This document shows positions 53,222 to 62,304 of a stretch of DNA of 64,000 bases, piece by piece; the first letter of the stretch is position 1; the number at the start of each line of letters is the position of its first letter. The position numbers and the translations under genes are program-made. The stretch lies in contig NZ_SMBX01000011.1 in NCBI RefSeq assembly GCF_004342005.1, positions 1 through 64,000 of the forward strand. The letters run 5' to 3'. Under the pieces are notes generated by a model that searched no databases, was not told the origin of the DNA, and was given only the letters and a program-made list of their open reading frames with translations. This DNA comes from Paracandidimonas soli. Lineage in GTDB: Bacteria; Pseudomonadota; Gammaproteobacteria; Burkholderiales; Burkholderiaceae_B.

Positions 53222-54175
53222 ATGGCACAACCCGACTCCGCAAAGCCCCAACTGCTGGTTCTCTACAACCTGAGGCCCGCACAGATGGAGCAACTGGAAC
53301 AGTCCTTCACTCTGCACCGGCTGAACCAGGCCGACGACAAGGCGTCGCTCCTTGCCGCCGTCGGCCCGAACATCCGCGGCGTCGTCACCAGCGGCGGACT
53401 GGGCTTCAAGGCCGAGATGCTGTCGTCTCTACCCCTGCTGGAGATCGTGGCCTCTTCGGGCGTCGGCACCGACAGCATCGACATCGCCGCCTGCCATGCC
53501 AGGGGCATCGCCGTCACCAACACGCCCGACGTCCTGAACGACGATGTCGCCGATCTCGGCATCGGCCTCATCATGAACGCATTGCGCCGCCTCGGCGACG
53601 GCCACGCCTATACACGCAGCGGCGACTGGGGCCGCCTCGGCATGATGACGCTGACCACGTCGCTGAAAGGCAAGCGCCTGGGCATCGTCGGCCTGGGCCG
53701 CATCGGGCACGAGCTGGCCGACCGCGCCTCCGCGCTGAAAATGCAGATTGCCTACACCGGCCGCAACAAGCAGGATGTCGGCTACACCTACTACGCCAGC
53801 CTGGCCGAACTGGCCAGCAACAGCGACGTGCTGGCGCTGACCTGCCCCGGCGGCAAGCAGACTTACCACATCATCGATGCGGCCGTCCTCGAAGCCCTGG
53901 GCCCCAAGGGCTGGCTCGTCAACCTGGCGCGCGGCTCGGTGGTGGACGAAGCCGCGCTCATCGACGCGCTGGAGCAGCGCCGCATCGCCGGGGCCGCGCT
54001 GGACGTGTTCGAGAACGAGCCCAATATCGATCCTCGCTTCTCGACGCTGGACAACGTGGTGCTCTACCCGCACCACGCCAGCGGCACGACGGAAACGCGC
54101 GACGCCATGTCGCAACTGGTGGTCGACAATCTCATCGCGCACTTCCAGCAGAGGCCGCTGGTCACGCCCGTCTGA
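53222..54175 (+). CDS. D-isomer-specific 2-hydroxyacid dehydrogenase (2)
   Basis: A 317-residue NAD(P) dehydrogenase. GLGRIG near 158-163; Arg in NLARGSVVDE near 237, Glu in ENEPNIDPRF near 268 and His in YPHHASGT near 286 complete the active site. It belongs to the glyoxylate/hydroxypyruvate reductase-like group. AGGAT lies before the ATG. It leads a unit with the IlvD/Edd dehydratase (70 bases on) and a GntR gene. A paralogue occurs at 34656. Confidence 0.92.
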   Translation: MAQPDSAKPQLLVLYNLRPAQMEQLEQSFTLHRLNQADDKASLLAAVGPNIRGVVTSGGLGFKAEMLSSLPLLEIVASSGVGTDSIDIAACHARGIAVTNTPDVLNDDVADLGIGLIMNALRRLGDGHAYTRSGDWGRLGMMTLTTSLKGKRLGIVGLGRIGHELADRASALKMQIAYTGRNKQDVGYTYYASLAELASNSDVLALTCPGGKQTYHIIDAAVLEALGPKGWLVNLARGSVVDEAALIDALEQRRIAGAALDVFENEPNIDPRFSTLDNVVLYPHHASGTTETRDAMSQLVVDNLIAHFQQRPLVTPV

Positions 54176-54245
54176 GCCACGCGGCACAACACCCGGGCGG
54201 CTTCTCTCCGCCCGCGGTCATTCATACGAACAACAGGCACCCCAA

Positions 54246-56000
54246 ATGACACAACCCTACGAACGCATTCGCCGCAAGTCGCCGGAAGACCTGCGCTCCG
54301 CGCGCTGGTTCGCTCCCGACGACCTGCGCAGCTTCGGCCACCGCTCGCGCATCATGCAGATGGGCTATGCGCCCGAGGACTGGGCCGGCAAGCCCATCAT
54401 CGGCATCCTGAACACCTGGTCCGACCTGAATCCCTGTCATGCGCACTTCAAGCACCGCGTCGAGGACGTCAAGCGCGGCGTCCTGCAGGCGGGCGGCTTC
54501 CCCGTGGAAATGCCTGCGATCACGCTGTCGGAAAACTTCATGAAGCCGACGACCATGCTGTACCGCAACCTGCTGGCCATGGAAGTCGAGGAGCAGATCC
54601 GCGCCCATCCGGTCGACGGCGTCGTGCTGCTGGGCGGCTGCGACAAGACCACCCCGGGCCTGACCATGGGCGCGCTGACCGCGGGCCTGCCCATGATCTA
54701 TCTGCCGGCCGGCCCCATGCTGCGCGGCAACTACGCGGGCCAGCAGCTGGGCTCGGGATCGGACGCCTGGAAGTACTGGGACGAGCGCCGCGCCGGCACG
54801 ATCACCGCCCAGCAATGGCTGGGCGTGGAAGGCGGCATCGCGCGCTCGTACGGCCACTGCATGACCATGGGCACGGCTTCCACCATGACGGCCATCGCGG
54901 ACGCCATGGGCCTGAGCATTCCGGGCGCTTCTTCGATTCCCGCGCCGGATGCCAACCACATCCGCATGGCGTCCGCCTGTGGCCGGCGCATCGTGGAAAT
55001 GGTCTGGGAAAACCTGACGCCCGACCTGATCGTCACGCCGCAGGCCGTGCGCAACGCCACCGTGGTCGCCATGGCGATGGGCTGTTCCACCAACGCGGTC
55101 ATCCACCTGCTGGCCATGGCGCGCCGCGCGGGCGTGCACTGGTCACTGGACGACCTGGATGCGCTGGGCCGCACCACGCCGGTCATCGCCAATGTCCGGC
55201 CATCGGGTTCGACTTACCTGATGGAGGATTTCTTCTATGCCGGCGGCCTGCTGGGGATGATGGGCCAGTTGAAGGAAAAGCTGGACCTGGACTGCCTCAC
55301 CGTCATGGGCGAAACCCTGGGCCAGGCCATCGCCGATGCGCCGGTCTACAACGAGGACGTCATCCGCCCGCTGTCCAACCCCGTCTACCACGAAGGCTCG
55401 CTGGCCGTGCTGCGCGGCAATCTGTGCCCGGACGGCGCCGTCATCAAGCCGGCTGCCTGCGACGCCCGTTTCCAGAGGCACACGGGTCCCGCGCTGGTGT
55501 TCGACAGCTACCCCGAAATGAAGGCCGCCATCGACGACGAAAACCTGGATGTCACGCCCGACCATATCCTGGTGCTGCGCAACGCTGGTCCGCTGGGCGG
55601 CCCCGGCATGCCGGAATGGGGCATGCTGCCCATGCCCAAGGCCCTGCTCAAGCAGGGACACCGAGACATGCTGCGCATTTCCGACGCGCGCATGAGCGGC
55701 ACCAGCTACGGCGCCTGCGTGCTGCATGTCGCGCCCGAAGCCCATATCGGCGGTCCGCTGGCGCTGCTGCGCACCGGAGACCTGATCAGCATCGACATCC
55801 CCGCGCGCACGCTGAACATGCTGGTCAGCGATGAGGAGCTGGAGAAGCGCCGCGCCGAATGGAAGCAGCCGGAGCCGAAGTTCGAACGCGGCTACGGCTG
55901 GATGTTCTCCAAGCACATCAGCCAGGCCAACGAGGGCTGCGACTTCGACTACCTGACCCGCGACTTCGGCAAGGCCGCCGGAGAACCAGATATTTTCTGA
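54246..56000 (+). CDS. IlvD/Edd-family sugar-acid dehydratase (L-arabinonate dehydratase-like)
   Basis: A 584-residue Fe-S dehydratase. The three cluster cysteines are Cys64 (LNPCHAHF), Cys132 (GGCDKTTPG) and Cys205 (YGHCMTMGTAST), a spacing equal to that of Rhizobium L-arabinonate dehydratase ([2Fe-2S], cysteines 59, 127 and 200). It should turn an aldonate into a 2-keto-3-deoxy acid with Mg and the cluster. The neighbouring DHDPS-family enzymes fit the next step of a non-phosphorylated pentonate/hexonate route. The frame is open far upstream, but only the ATG at 54246 follows the dehydrogenase gene sensibly. Confidence 0.92.
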   Translation: MTQPYERIRRKSPEDLRSARWFAPDDLRSFGHRSRIMQMGYAPEDWAGKPIIGILNTWSDLNPCHAHFKHRVEDVKRGVLQAGGFPVEMPAITLSENFMKPTTMLYRNLLAMEVEEQIRAHPVDGVVLLGGCDKTTPGLTMGALTAGLPMIYLPAGPMLRGNYAGQQLGSGSDAWKYWDERRAGTITAQQWLGVEGGIARSYGHCMTMGTASTMTAIADAMGLSIPGASSIPAPDANHIRMASACGRRIVEMVWENLTPDLIVTPQAVRNATVVAMAMGCSTNAVIHLLAMARRAGVHWSLDDLDALGRTTPVIANVRPSGSTYLMEDFFYAGGLLGMMGQLKEKLDLDCLTVMGETLGQAIADAPVYNEDVIRPLSNPVYHEGSLAVLRGNLCPDGAVIKPAACDARFQRHTGPALVFDSYPEMKAAIDDENLDVTPDHILVLRNAGPLGGPGMPEWGMLPMPKALLKQGHRDMLRISDARMSGTSYGACVLHVAPEAHIGGPLALLRTGDLISIDIPARTLNMLVSDEELEKRRAEWKQPEPKFERGYGWMFSKHISQANEGCDFDYLTRDFGKAAGEPDIF

Positions 56001-56100
56001 CGGCCGACGGGCCTGCCGCCGACAGGGCGCAGGCCCCATCCGGCAGCCGGGCCATCTATAATCCTGTGGATAACCGATCACCACACCACCAGCCCCGGAC

Positions 56101-56865
56101 ATGACAACCACCTCTCCTCGCCTGACCTCACTGATTCGACGCTCTTCGCGCACGCTCGCGGAGGAAGCCGTCGAAGCCCTGTCCGCCCCCATCCACAGCG
56201 GCCAGCTCGGCCCGGGCGACAAGCTGCCCACTGAATCGGAAATCATGCGCCAGCTGGGAGTCAGCCGCACCGTCGTGCGTGAGGCCATTTCGCGCCTGCA
56301 GGCCAGCGGCCTGGTCGAAACGCGCCATGGCATCGGCACATTCGTGGCGCAGCCGGCGGAAAATCCGATGCACATCCCGCTGAGTTCCGTCAGCACAGCC
56401 ATCGATGCCGTTGCGCTGCTGGAGGTCCGCATCGCCATCGAAGTCGAGGCGGCCACACTGGCGGCGGAACGCCGCACGCCGGAGCAGCTCGACGCCATCA
56501 GACAGGCGCTCGACCATCTGACCGCGCTGGAAAGCGCCGACGTGCTGGATCCACAGCACGCCATCGATGCCGATTTTGCATTCCACCAGGCCATCGCCAT
56601 GGCAACGGGCAATACCTATTTCCACGAATATCTCACCCATCTGGGCAAAGGCTCGATTCCCCGCAGCCGGCTGCAGATGGACAACGACTCTCACCAGCGC
56701 TATCTGCAAAAGCTGAACAAAGAGCACCAGTTCATCTATTCCGCCATCCAGGCGCAGGACCCCGCAACGGCCGGCGAAGCCGCGCGCAGCCATCTGCGCA
56801 ACAGTCAGACCCGCCTGAAGCGCGCGCTGGAAGCCCAGGACAGCGCGGCCGAATCCATCCGCTAG
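56101..56865 (+). CDS. GntR-family regulator, FCD (FadR-like) subfamily
   Basis: A 254-residue regulator. Winged HTH about 15-80 (DKLPTESEIMRQLGVSRTVV), FCD domain about 98-240 with His residues for a metal site (AFHQAIA near 161). It sits between the sugar-acid dehydratase and kdgD in the same direction. Sites containing ATGTC at 53139 and 56916 flank its unit and are candidate operators. Likely senses a sugar acid or keto-deoxy acid. Confidence 0.92.
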   Translation: MTTTSPRLTSLIRRSSRTLAEEAVEALSAPIHSGQLGPGDKLPTESEIMRQLGVSRTVVREAISRLQASGLVETRHGIGTFVAQPAENPMHIPLSSVSTAIDAVALLEVRIAIEVEAATLAAERRTPEQLDAIRQALDHLTALESADVLDPQHAIDADFAFHQAIAMATGNTYFHEYLTHLGKGSIPRSRLQMDNDSHQRYLQKLNKEHQFIYSAIQAQDPATAGEAARSHLRNSQTRLKRALEAQDSAAESIR

Positions 56866-56915
56866 GCCGCAATATTTCCCCCGCCTTGTCGCTTGCGCGT
56901 TCTCCTCCGTAGTTG

Positions 56916-56930
56916 TATGATGTCGTATCA
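56916..56930 (+). promoter_or_regulatory. Candidate GntR site upstream of kdgD
   Basis: TATGATGTCGTATCA, containing the nine-base core ATGTCGTAT that recurs (minus strand) at 59207-59215 upstream of Bug (8). It lies about 45 bases before the kdgD start. Confidence 0.55.
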
Positions 56931-56975
56931 ATGATCCAGTCATTCTCCAACATCCACTCGAAACTGAGGTGATTC

Positions 56976-57890
56976 ATGTCCGGCATTACTCCGCAGGAAC
57001 TCAAGAGCATCATCGGCGAAGGCCTGCTCTCCTTTCCCCTGACCGACTTTGACGCCAATGGCGATTTCAATGCCAAGGGCTATATCGATCGCCTGGAATG
57101 GCTGGCTCCCTACGGCGCAAGCGCGCTGTTCGCCGCCGGCGGCACGGGCGAATTCTTCTCGCTGGAGCCCAACGAATACAGCGACATCATCCGCACGGCA
57201 GTCACAACCTGCAAAGGCAAGGTGCCCATCATCGCCGGCGCAGGCGGCTCCACGCGCCAGGCCATCGCCTACGCGCAAGAGGCCGAGCGCCAGGGCGCGC
57301 ACGGCATCCTGCTGATGCCCCACTACCTGACCGAAGCCAACCAGAACGGCGTCGTTGCCCACGTCGAAGCCGTCTGCAAATCCGTGGACTTCGGCGTCAT
57401 CGTCTACAACCGCTCCCTGTGCCGCCTGGAAGCCGATCACCTGGAAGTCCTGGCCGAGCGCTGCCCCAACCTCATCGGCTACAAGGACGGCATCGGCGAG
57501 ATCGAGCGCATGGTCACCATCCGCCGCCGCCTGGGCGACCGCTTCTCGTATCTGGGCGGCCTGCCCACCGCCGAAGTCTTTGCGTCGGCCTACCGCGCCC
57601 TGGGCGTGCCCGTCTACTCGTCGGCCGCATTCAACTTCGTGCCCGCCACCGCCATGCGCTTCTACAAGGCCATCAGCACCGGCGACCAGGACACGGTCAA
57701 TGAGTTGCTGGACAAGTTCTTCCTGCCCTACATCAAGCTGCGCAACCGTTCCGCGGGCTACGCCGTCAGCATCGTCAAGGCCGGCGCCACCCTGGTCGGC
57801 CACAGCGCGGGCCCGGTCCGTCCCCCGCTGACGGAACTGACCGCCGAAGAGCGCGACATCCTGGCCGGCATCATCAAGGCAGTCGAGTAA
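56976..57890 (+). CDS. kdgD: 5-dehydro-4-deoxyglucarate dehydratase
   Basis: A 304-residue DapA-fold enzyme that dehydrates and decarboxylates 5-dehydro-4-deoxy-D-glucarate to 2-oxoglutarate semialdehyde. [18 protein letters not shown] near 19-36, [11 protein letters not shown] near 53-63, Tyr in IVYNRS near 145 and the Schiff-base Lys in IGYKDGIGE near 170 agree with the KDGDH group. GAGGTGA precedes the ATG. It competes with GarL for the same intermediate made by GarD. The semialdehyde dehydrogenase that would finish the route is not in the window. Confidence 0.94.
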   Translation: MSGITPQELKSIIGEGLLSFPLTDFDANGDFNAKGYIDRLEWLAPYGASALFAAGGTGEFFSLEPNEYSDIIRTAVTTCKGKVPIIAGAGGSTRQAIAYAQEAERQGAHGILLMPHYLTEANQNGVVAHVEAVCKSVDFGVIVYNRSLCRLEADHLEVLAERCPNLIGYKDGIGEIERMVTIRRRLGDRFSYLGGLPTAEVFASAYRALGVPVYSSAAFNFVPATAMRFYKAISTGDQDTVNELLDKFFLPYIKLRNRSAGYAVSIVKAGATLVGHSAGPVRPPLTELTAEERDILAGIIKAVE

Positions 57891-57913
57891 GTCCGGCATC
57901 GCCGGCAAGACAG

Positions 57914-57963
57914 CGCCCCGGCAGCATGGCGGAAGCTTTCCGCCATGCTGCCGGGGCGTTTTC
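57914..57963 (+). terminator. Very strong terminator after kdgD
   Basis: A 21-base-pair perfect stem (57914-57934 with 57938-57958), three-base loop, then TTTT. Confidence 0.95.
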
Positions 57964-58044
57964 ATGTCCCTGCGAAATCCCGGGGGGGTCCGGAATGAGC
58001 CGGAGAGGAAGCACAGCCTGCATCTTCTCCATCGGCTGCCTGGC

Positions 58045-58078
58045 AACAAAAAGGGAGGATTTCTCCTCCCTTTTTGTT
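58045..58078. terminator. Bidirectional terminator between kdgD and Bug (8)
   Basis: A 15-base-pair perfect stem (58045-58059 with 58064-58078), TTTC loop, with an A-run on the left arm and T-run on the right. Mainly for the minus-strand Bug gene. Confidence 0.93.
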
Positions 58079-58100
58079 CAAGCGCCGCGATGTTGCCGGC

Positions 58101-59084
58101 TTAGTTGACTTGCAGATTGCGCTTCTTGATGACCTGGCCGAATTTCTCGCGGTCGCGCGCCATCATGTCGGCCAGCCCCTGGGGCGTGGAAGGCATGGCT
58201 CCCGCGCCTTGCGCCGTCAGGGTTTCCTTGACCTCTGGGATTTCCGTTACCTGGCGGATCAGGTCTCCGAGACGCTCCACCACCGGCTGCGGCGTTCCCT
58301 TGGGCGCAAGCACCGCTGTCCACGAACCGACTTCGGCATCCACGCCCTGCTCTTTCAGCGTGGGCACATTGGGCAGCGAGCTGGATCGCGAGCTGCCCGT
58401 GACGGCCAGCGCCTTGAGCTGCCCCGCGTTGATGAAGGACACCGATTCAAGCACCGAGGCGATCAGCATGTCCACGTGGCCGGCCACCAGGTCCGTCATG
58501 GCCGGACCGCCCCCCTTGTACGGCACGTGCAGCAGCTCCGTGCCCGACGCTTCCTGGAAGATCTCGCCCGACAGGTGCGGCCCGCCGCCCGTGCCGGAGC
58601 TGGCGAACGTATGCTTGCCCGGTTCCTTCTTGGCCAGGTCGATCAGGTCCTGCAGGGTATCCACCTGCAGTTTGGGGCTGGTCACCAGGATGAACGGCAG
58701 GTCGGAGAATGTGGAGACAGGCTCGAACGCTTCGGCGGGATCGTTCTGCAGCTTATAGAGCAAAGGGTTGATGGACAGCAGGCCGGAGTTGCCGAACAAT
58801 AGGGTGTAGCCATCCGCAGGCGCCCTGGCCACGGCGTCCGCTGCGATCTGTCCCGCGGCGCCCGGGCGGTTGTCCACCACGAAGGTCTGCCCCGTCAGCT
58901 GGCCCAGGTGCGTGGCAAGCAGGCGTGCGGAAATATCGGTGCCGCCCCCGGGGGAGAACGGCACAATGACGGTCACGGGCTTGGACGGATAGGATGCGGC
59001 ATCCTCCGCCGCCAGGGCCGTGCCGGAAAACGCAGCGCACACCGACAGGGCAACGCCATAACGCAACAGATTGGGAAAGCGCAT
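58101..59084 (-). CDS. Bug/TctC-family periplasmic solute receptor (8)
   Basis: A 327-residue receptor. Signal peptide about 1-26 (GTALAAED), then VTVIVPFSPGGGTDISARL, VDNRPGAAGQIAADA and LPNVPTLKEQG. GGAGG precedes the ATG. It is divergent from a LysR gene, and its upstream DNA also carries the ATGTC-type site. Convergent with kdgD, so a sugar-acid ligand is plausible. Confidence 0.93.
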   Translation of the reverse strand: MRFPNLLRYGVALSVCAAFSGTALAAEDAASYPSKPVTVIVPFSPGGGTDISARLLATHLGQLTGQTFVVDNRPGAAGQIAADAVARAPADGYTLLFGNSGLLSINPLLYKLQNDPAEAFEPVSTFSDLPFILVTSPKLQVDTLQDLIDLAKKEPGKHTFASSGTGGGPHLSGEIFQEASGTELLHVPYKGGGPAMTDLVAGHVDMLIASVLESVSFINAGQLKALAVTGSSRSSSLPNVPTLKEQGVDAEVGSWTAVLAPKGTPQPVVERLGDLIRQVTEIPEVKETLTAQGAGAMPSTPQGLADMMARDREKFGQVIKKRNLQVN

Positions 59085-59206
59085 GATTGACTACCTCCTT
59101 CGTTCTCATACTTTTTGTTCCGGTGGCGTCTTCCACCGGAGCTTTATGGATAATGCACTGAACGGCACACTTCCGCCAGCGCCTGCTCTCAGGCTGACAT
59201 ACTAAT

Positions 59207-59218
59207 ATACGACATATC
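59207..59218 (-). promoter_or_regulatory. Candidate GntR site upstream of Bug (8)
   Basis: ATACGACATATC on the plus strand, so ATGTCGTAT on the minus strand, the same nine-base core as at 56916-56930. It lies 123 bases upstream of the Bug start, in AT-rich DNA shared with the LysR gene. Confidence 0.45.
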
Positions 59219-59312
59219 AGTCATCACATGACATTGTGGATGACACAAGCCTCAACCATCGCTTGAATACACAAATAACATCGTTTGATTCAAGACTTGC
59301 ATCGATAAGCCT

Positions 59313-60206
59313 ATGGAAATCCGCCAACTGGAATGCTTTATCGCCGCCGCCGAAGAGCTGCATTTCGGCCGTGCCGCCAAACGGCTGCACATGACGCAGC
59401 CGCCGCTGAGCCGGCAGATCCAGCGCCTGGAGGACAGTCTGGGCACCGCCCTGTTCGACCGCAGCAGCCGGCATGTGCAGCTGACCGTTTCAGGAAGGGC
59501 TTTTCTGCGCGAGGCGCGCCATCTGCTGGAAGCCTTCAAGCGCGCCAAGGAGTCCGCCCGCCAGGCCTCGCAGGGAGAAACGGGACACCTGGCGCTGGGC
59601 TTTACCGCCGTGGCAGCCTACCGTCTGGTGCCGGACCTGCTCAAGCGCATGCAGGCATTGTTGCCCCACATCAAGGTGCATCTGCATGAAATGGTGACCA
59701 CCGACCTGGGCAAGGCCCTGACGGCGAACGATCTCGATCTGGTCATCGCCCGCGACATTCCCCAGGAACCCGACCTGGTATCGTCGCCGCTGACACGCGA
59801 ACCCATGGTGCTCGCCATGCCGGACGGCTCCGCCCTGGCACGCCACAGCTGTGTTCCGCTATCGGCCCTGCACCGCCAGGCATTCATCCAGTATCACCCG
59901 AAAGGCGGGAGGTATTTTCACAACCGCATCGTCGGCCTGTTCAACATCGTGGGCATACAGCCCAACATTGTGCAGCTGGCCAGCCAGACCCACACCCTGC
60001 TGTTCATGATCCGGGCCGGCATAGGCATCGGCATCGTGCCGAGCTCGGCGCAGGAACTGCACCTGCCCGGCGTCGCGTTCCGGCCACTGGCGCCCCCCAA
60101 TATTTTCGCGGAATTCCATCTGGGCTGGCATGAGAATCACGCGAACCCGGCGCTCTCCGCCTTCCTGGACAAGATCATCGTCCCGGACCAGATGGATGCG
60201 CCATGA
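59313..60206 (+). CDS. LysR-type transcriptional regulator
   Basis: A 297-residue LysR protein, HTH at about 1-62 ([20 protein letters not shown]), effector domain from about 90, of the BenM/CatM-like subgroup. Divergent from Bug (8), which it probably controls. No good ribosome binding site; the ATG fits the family start MEIRQLECF. Confidence 0.93.
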   Translation: MEIRQLECFIAAAEELHFGRAAKRLHMTQPPLSRQIQRLEDSLGTALFDRSSRHVQLTVSGRAFLREARHLLEAFKRAKESARQASQGETGHLALGFTAVAAYRLVPDLLKRMQALLPHIKVHLHEMVTTDLGKALTANDLDLVIARDIPQEPDLVSSPLTREPMVLAMPDGSALARHSCVPLSALHRQAFIQYHPKGGRYFHNRIVGLFNIVGIQPNIVQLASQTHTLLFMIRAGIGIGIVPSSAQELHLPGVAFRPLAPPNIFAEFHLGWHENHANPALSAFLDKIIVPDQMDAP

Positions 60207-60268
60207 AAACACGCCACGCGGCGCCTTCGGCTTGCGGCACCGCTCCGCTTCCCTGCGGCAGAAAACGA

Positions 60269-60312
60269 CATGCCCGCCGTGAACGGCGGTAACGCCGTCC
60301 ATGGCGGGCATG
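60269..60312. terminator. Hairpin between LysR and RraA-like genes
   Basis: TGCCCGCC (60271-60278) pairs with GGCGGGCA (60303-60310), with an inner ACGGCG/CGCCGT stem. Long cruciform-like hairpin without T-run between convergent genes. Confidence 0.5.
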
Positions 60313-60378
60313 GCCTGTATCCGCTCCGGACGGCATGCAGGCCGCCGGATGCGGGAAGATTTGCGCTTCAGGCTGCGA

Positions 60379-61101
60379 TCAGCGGCCCTTGGCGGCGCGC
60401 CATGCCTTGAAATCGTCCAGCGTCTTGGGATCCGTCGCCGGATACAGGCCGCGGATCGAGCGGCCCTTGGCCACTTCTTCGGCCACGAAGTCTTCGAACG
60501 CCGTCATCTCGAAAGCCTCGTCGGCGATTTCCGCCGCCAGATGCGCGGGAATAACGACGACGCCGTCGCAATCGCCCACGATGATGTCGCCCGGGAACAC
60601 CGGCGCATCGCCGCAACTGATGGGCTCATTGATGCCGATAGCCTGGTGCAGCGTCAGGTTGGTCGGCGCCGAGGGGCGCTGGTGGAAGGCGGGCATGTCC
60701 ATGCGGGCGATGTCGCCGGCATCGCGGAAACCGCCGTCCGACACCACGCCCGCCACGCCGCGCGCTTGCAGGCGGCCGATCAGGATGGAGCCGGCCGACG
60801 CGGCCCTGGGGTTCTTGCGGCTGTCCATGACCAGCACGGCGCCGGGAGGGCAGGTTTCCACGGCCTTGCGCTGCGGATGCTCGGGATCGCGGAACACCTG
60901 GAGCTCGTTCAGGTCTTCGCGGGCGGGGATGTAGCGCAGCGTGAATGCCGGGCCCACCATGCTGCGCGACTTCGGCGCGCCGACAGGCAGGACGTCCTGG
61001 ATGTACTGGCTGCGCATGCCGCGCTTGTACAGGCAGGTGCTGATGGTGGCGGTGCTGACGCCTTTCAGTTTTTCAATAACAGCAGCCGAAACTTCAGCCA
61101 T
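60379..61101 (-). CDS. RraA-like / 4-hydroxy-4-methyl-2-oxoglutarate aldolase-family protein
   Basis: A 240-residue protein of the RraA/HMG aldolase superfamily. GPAFTLRYIPAREDL near 50-64, AVLVMDSRKNPRAASAGSIL near 88-107 and GVVSDGGFRDAGDI near 116-129 include the Arg and Asp of the metal and pyruvate site (G-x5-S-D-G-x2-R). That favours lyase or decarboxylase activity on an oxoacid over RNase E inhibition. GGAG precedes the ATG at 61101. ATGTC-type sites at 61189-61218 lie upstream. Its company of sugar-acid genes supports a catabolic role. Confidence 0.85.
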   Translation of the reverse strand: MAEVSAAVIEKLKGVSTATISTCLYKRGMRSQYIQDVLPVGAPKSRSMVGPAFTLRYIPAREDLNELQVFRDPEHPQRKAVETCPPGAVLVMDSRKNPRAASAGSILIGRLQARGVAGVVSDGGFRDAGDIARMDMPAFHQRPSAPTNLTLHQAIGINEPISCGDAPVFPGDIIVGDCDGVVVIPAHLAAEIADEAFEMTAFEDFVAEEVAKGRSIRGLYPATDPKTLDDFKAWRAAKGR

Positions 61102-61188
61102 GGCGATTCTCCATTCCAATAAGTAGGAGGATGCTGCGGCGGACACCGGAATCCGGTCGTCGTCCTCACACCCAAGTTAGCATTATTT

Positions 61189-61218
61189 ATGACATCTGAT
61201 CTGCTATATATGTCATAT
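61189..61218 (-). promoter_or_regulatory. Candidate GntR sites upstream of the RraA-like gene
   Basis: ATGACATCTGAT (61189-61200), GATGTC on the minus strand, and the palindrome ATATG-T-CATAT (61208-61218). Both lie 88-117 bases before the start, in AT-rich DNA, next to the FCD gene at 61333. Confidence 0.5.
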
Positions 61219-61332
61219 TAATTTACCACTTTAGACCATGTCAACGACTAATTCGTCCAACGAAGAAGATTGCGCGGCGAAGCGGCCTGCGCGCCACATC
61301 GTTCTTTCGGAATGGATACGGGCGAAGCGGCC

Positions 61333-62061
61333 CTATTGATCCAGTTGCCGGTCGAGCAGGCGGTTGCGCGCCTGATCCAGGTGGAAAGCCATGGCGATCC
61401 CGGCGCTCTCCGGGTCGGACAGGCGGATGGCGCGCAGGATGCGCTGGTGCTCGTCCAGCACTTGCCGCTGCCGCTGCTGCGTGCCGGAACGCGTCAGCGC
61501 CAGCGTGACATCAATGCCGGCCTTCAATTGCTGCGACAGCCCCTCCAGCGTTTCCAGCAGCAGGGTATTGCCGGACGCCGCCGCGATCGCATGATGGAAA
61601 GCGAGATCTTCGTGGGTGGAAACCTCCTCCCGCTCCATGGCGCCGCGCATGCGCGCATCGGCCTCTTCCATCAACCGCAGTTGCTCCACGCTGCGATGCC
61701 GGGCGGCCAGCCTGGCGGCCAGCGGTTCCAGCACGAGTCGCAATTCGAACCCCTGCAGCACCCGGCTGAGCTTGGCGGTATCGATATGCCTGCCCAGATC
61801 GCTGGACGGCATGCGCTGGACATAGGTGCCAGAGCCCTGGCGCGACACGACGATTCCGTCCTGCTGCAAACGCTGCAGTGCTGCCCGCACGACGGGCCGC
61901 GACACCTCCAGCCGGCTTGCCAGGGCAGTCTCGGCAGGCAGGCGCTCGCCCACCTCGTAGCGCCCCGCCATCAATTCATCCAGCAGGTGCTGGTAAGTCG
62001 CATCCGAGAGCCGTTGCCGCTCGATAGGCCTCATGGCATTCATCCAGGCAGAAAACTTCAT
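61333..62061 (-). CDS. GntR-family regulator, FCD subfamily
   Basis: A 242-residue regulator, winged HTH about 15-80 (ERLPAETALASRLEVSRPVV), FCD domain about 90-230, closely resembling the regulator at 50005 (QQR-rich C-terminal wording). It reads toward the RraA-like gene, 231 bases away. Start is uncertain: ATGs at residues 1, 7 and 10 all lack a strong ribosome binding site. Confidence 0.9.
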   Translation of the reverse strand: MKFSAWMNAMRPIERQRLSDATYQHLLDELMAGRYEVGERLPAETALASRLEVSRPVVRAALQRLQQDGIVVSRQGSGTYVQRMPSSDLGRHIDTAKLSRVLQGFELRLVLEPLAARLAARHRSVEQLRLMEEADARMRGAMEREEVSTHEDLAFHHAIAAASGNTLLLETLEGLSQQLKAGIDVTLALTRSGTQQRQRQVLDEHQRILRAIRLSDPESAGIAMAFHLDQARNRLLDRQLDQ

Positions 62062-62304
62062 GATAGCAAAAGTTGTCTACCGAATTAACCAATTTCAGCC
62101 GCCGTTGCTCCAGGAAGCGCAATAGGTCCGCACCTCGCTTGGAAACGCGCCAATCCTTGGCAAATTATCAGGGAAGACCCTTAGCCCTATCGGTTGTAGG
62201 TCATCGTATGAGAAGGCTAGAATTTTCAAACTGTCCGATTACTCACATTTTTCAGCATTCGGTGGATACACATCCGCAAAGCCGGCAAGAAGCAAGGGAA
62301 CATA

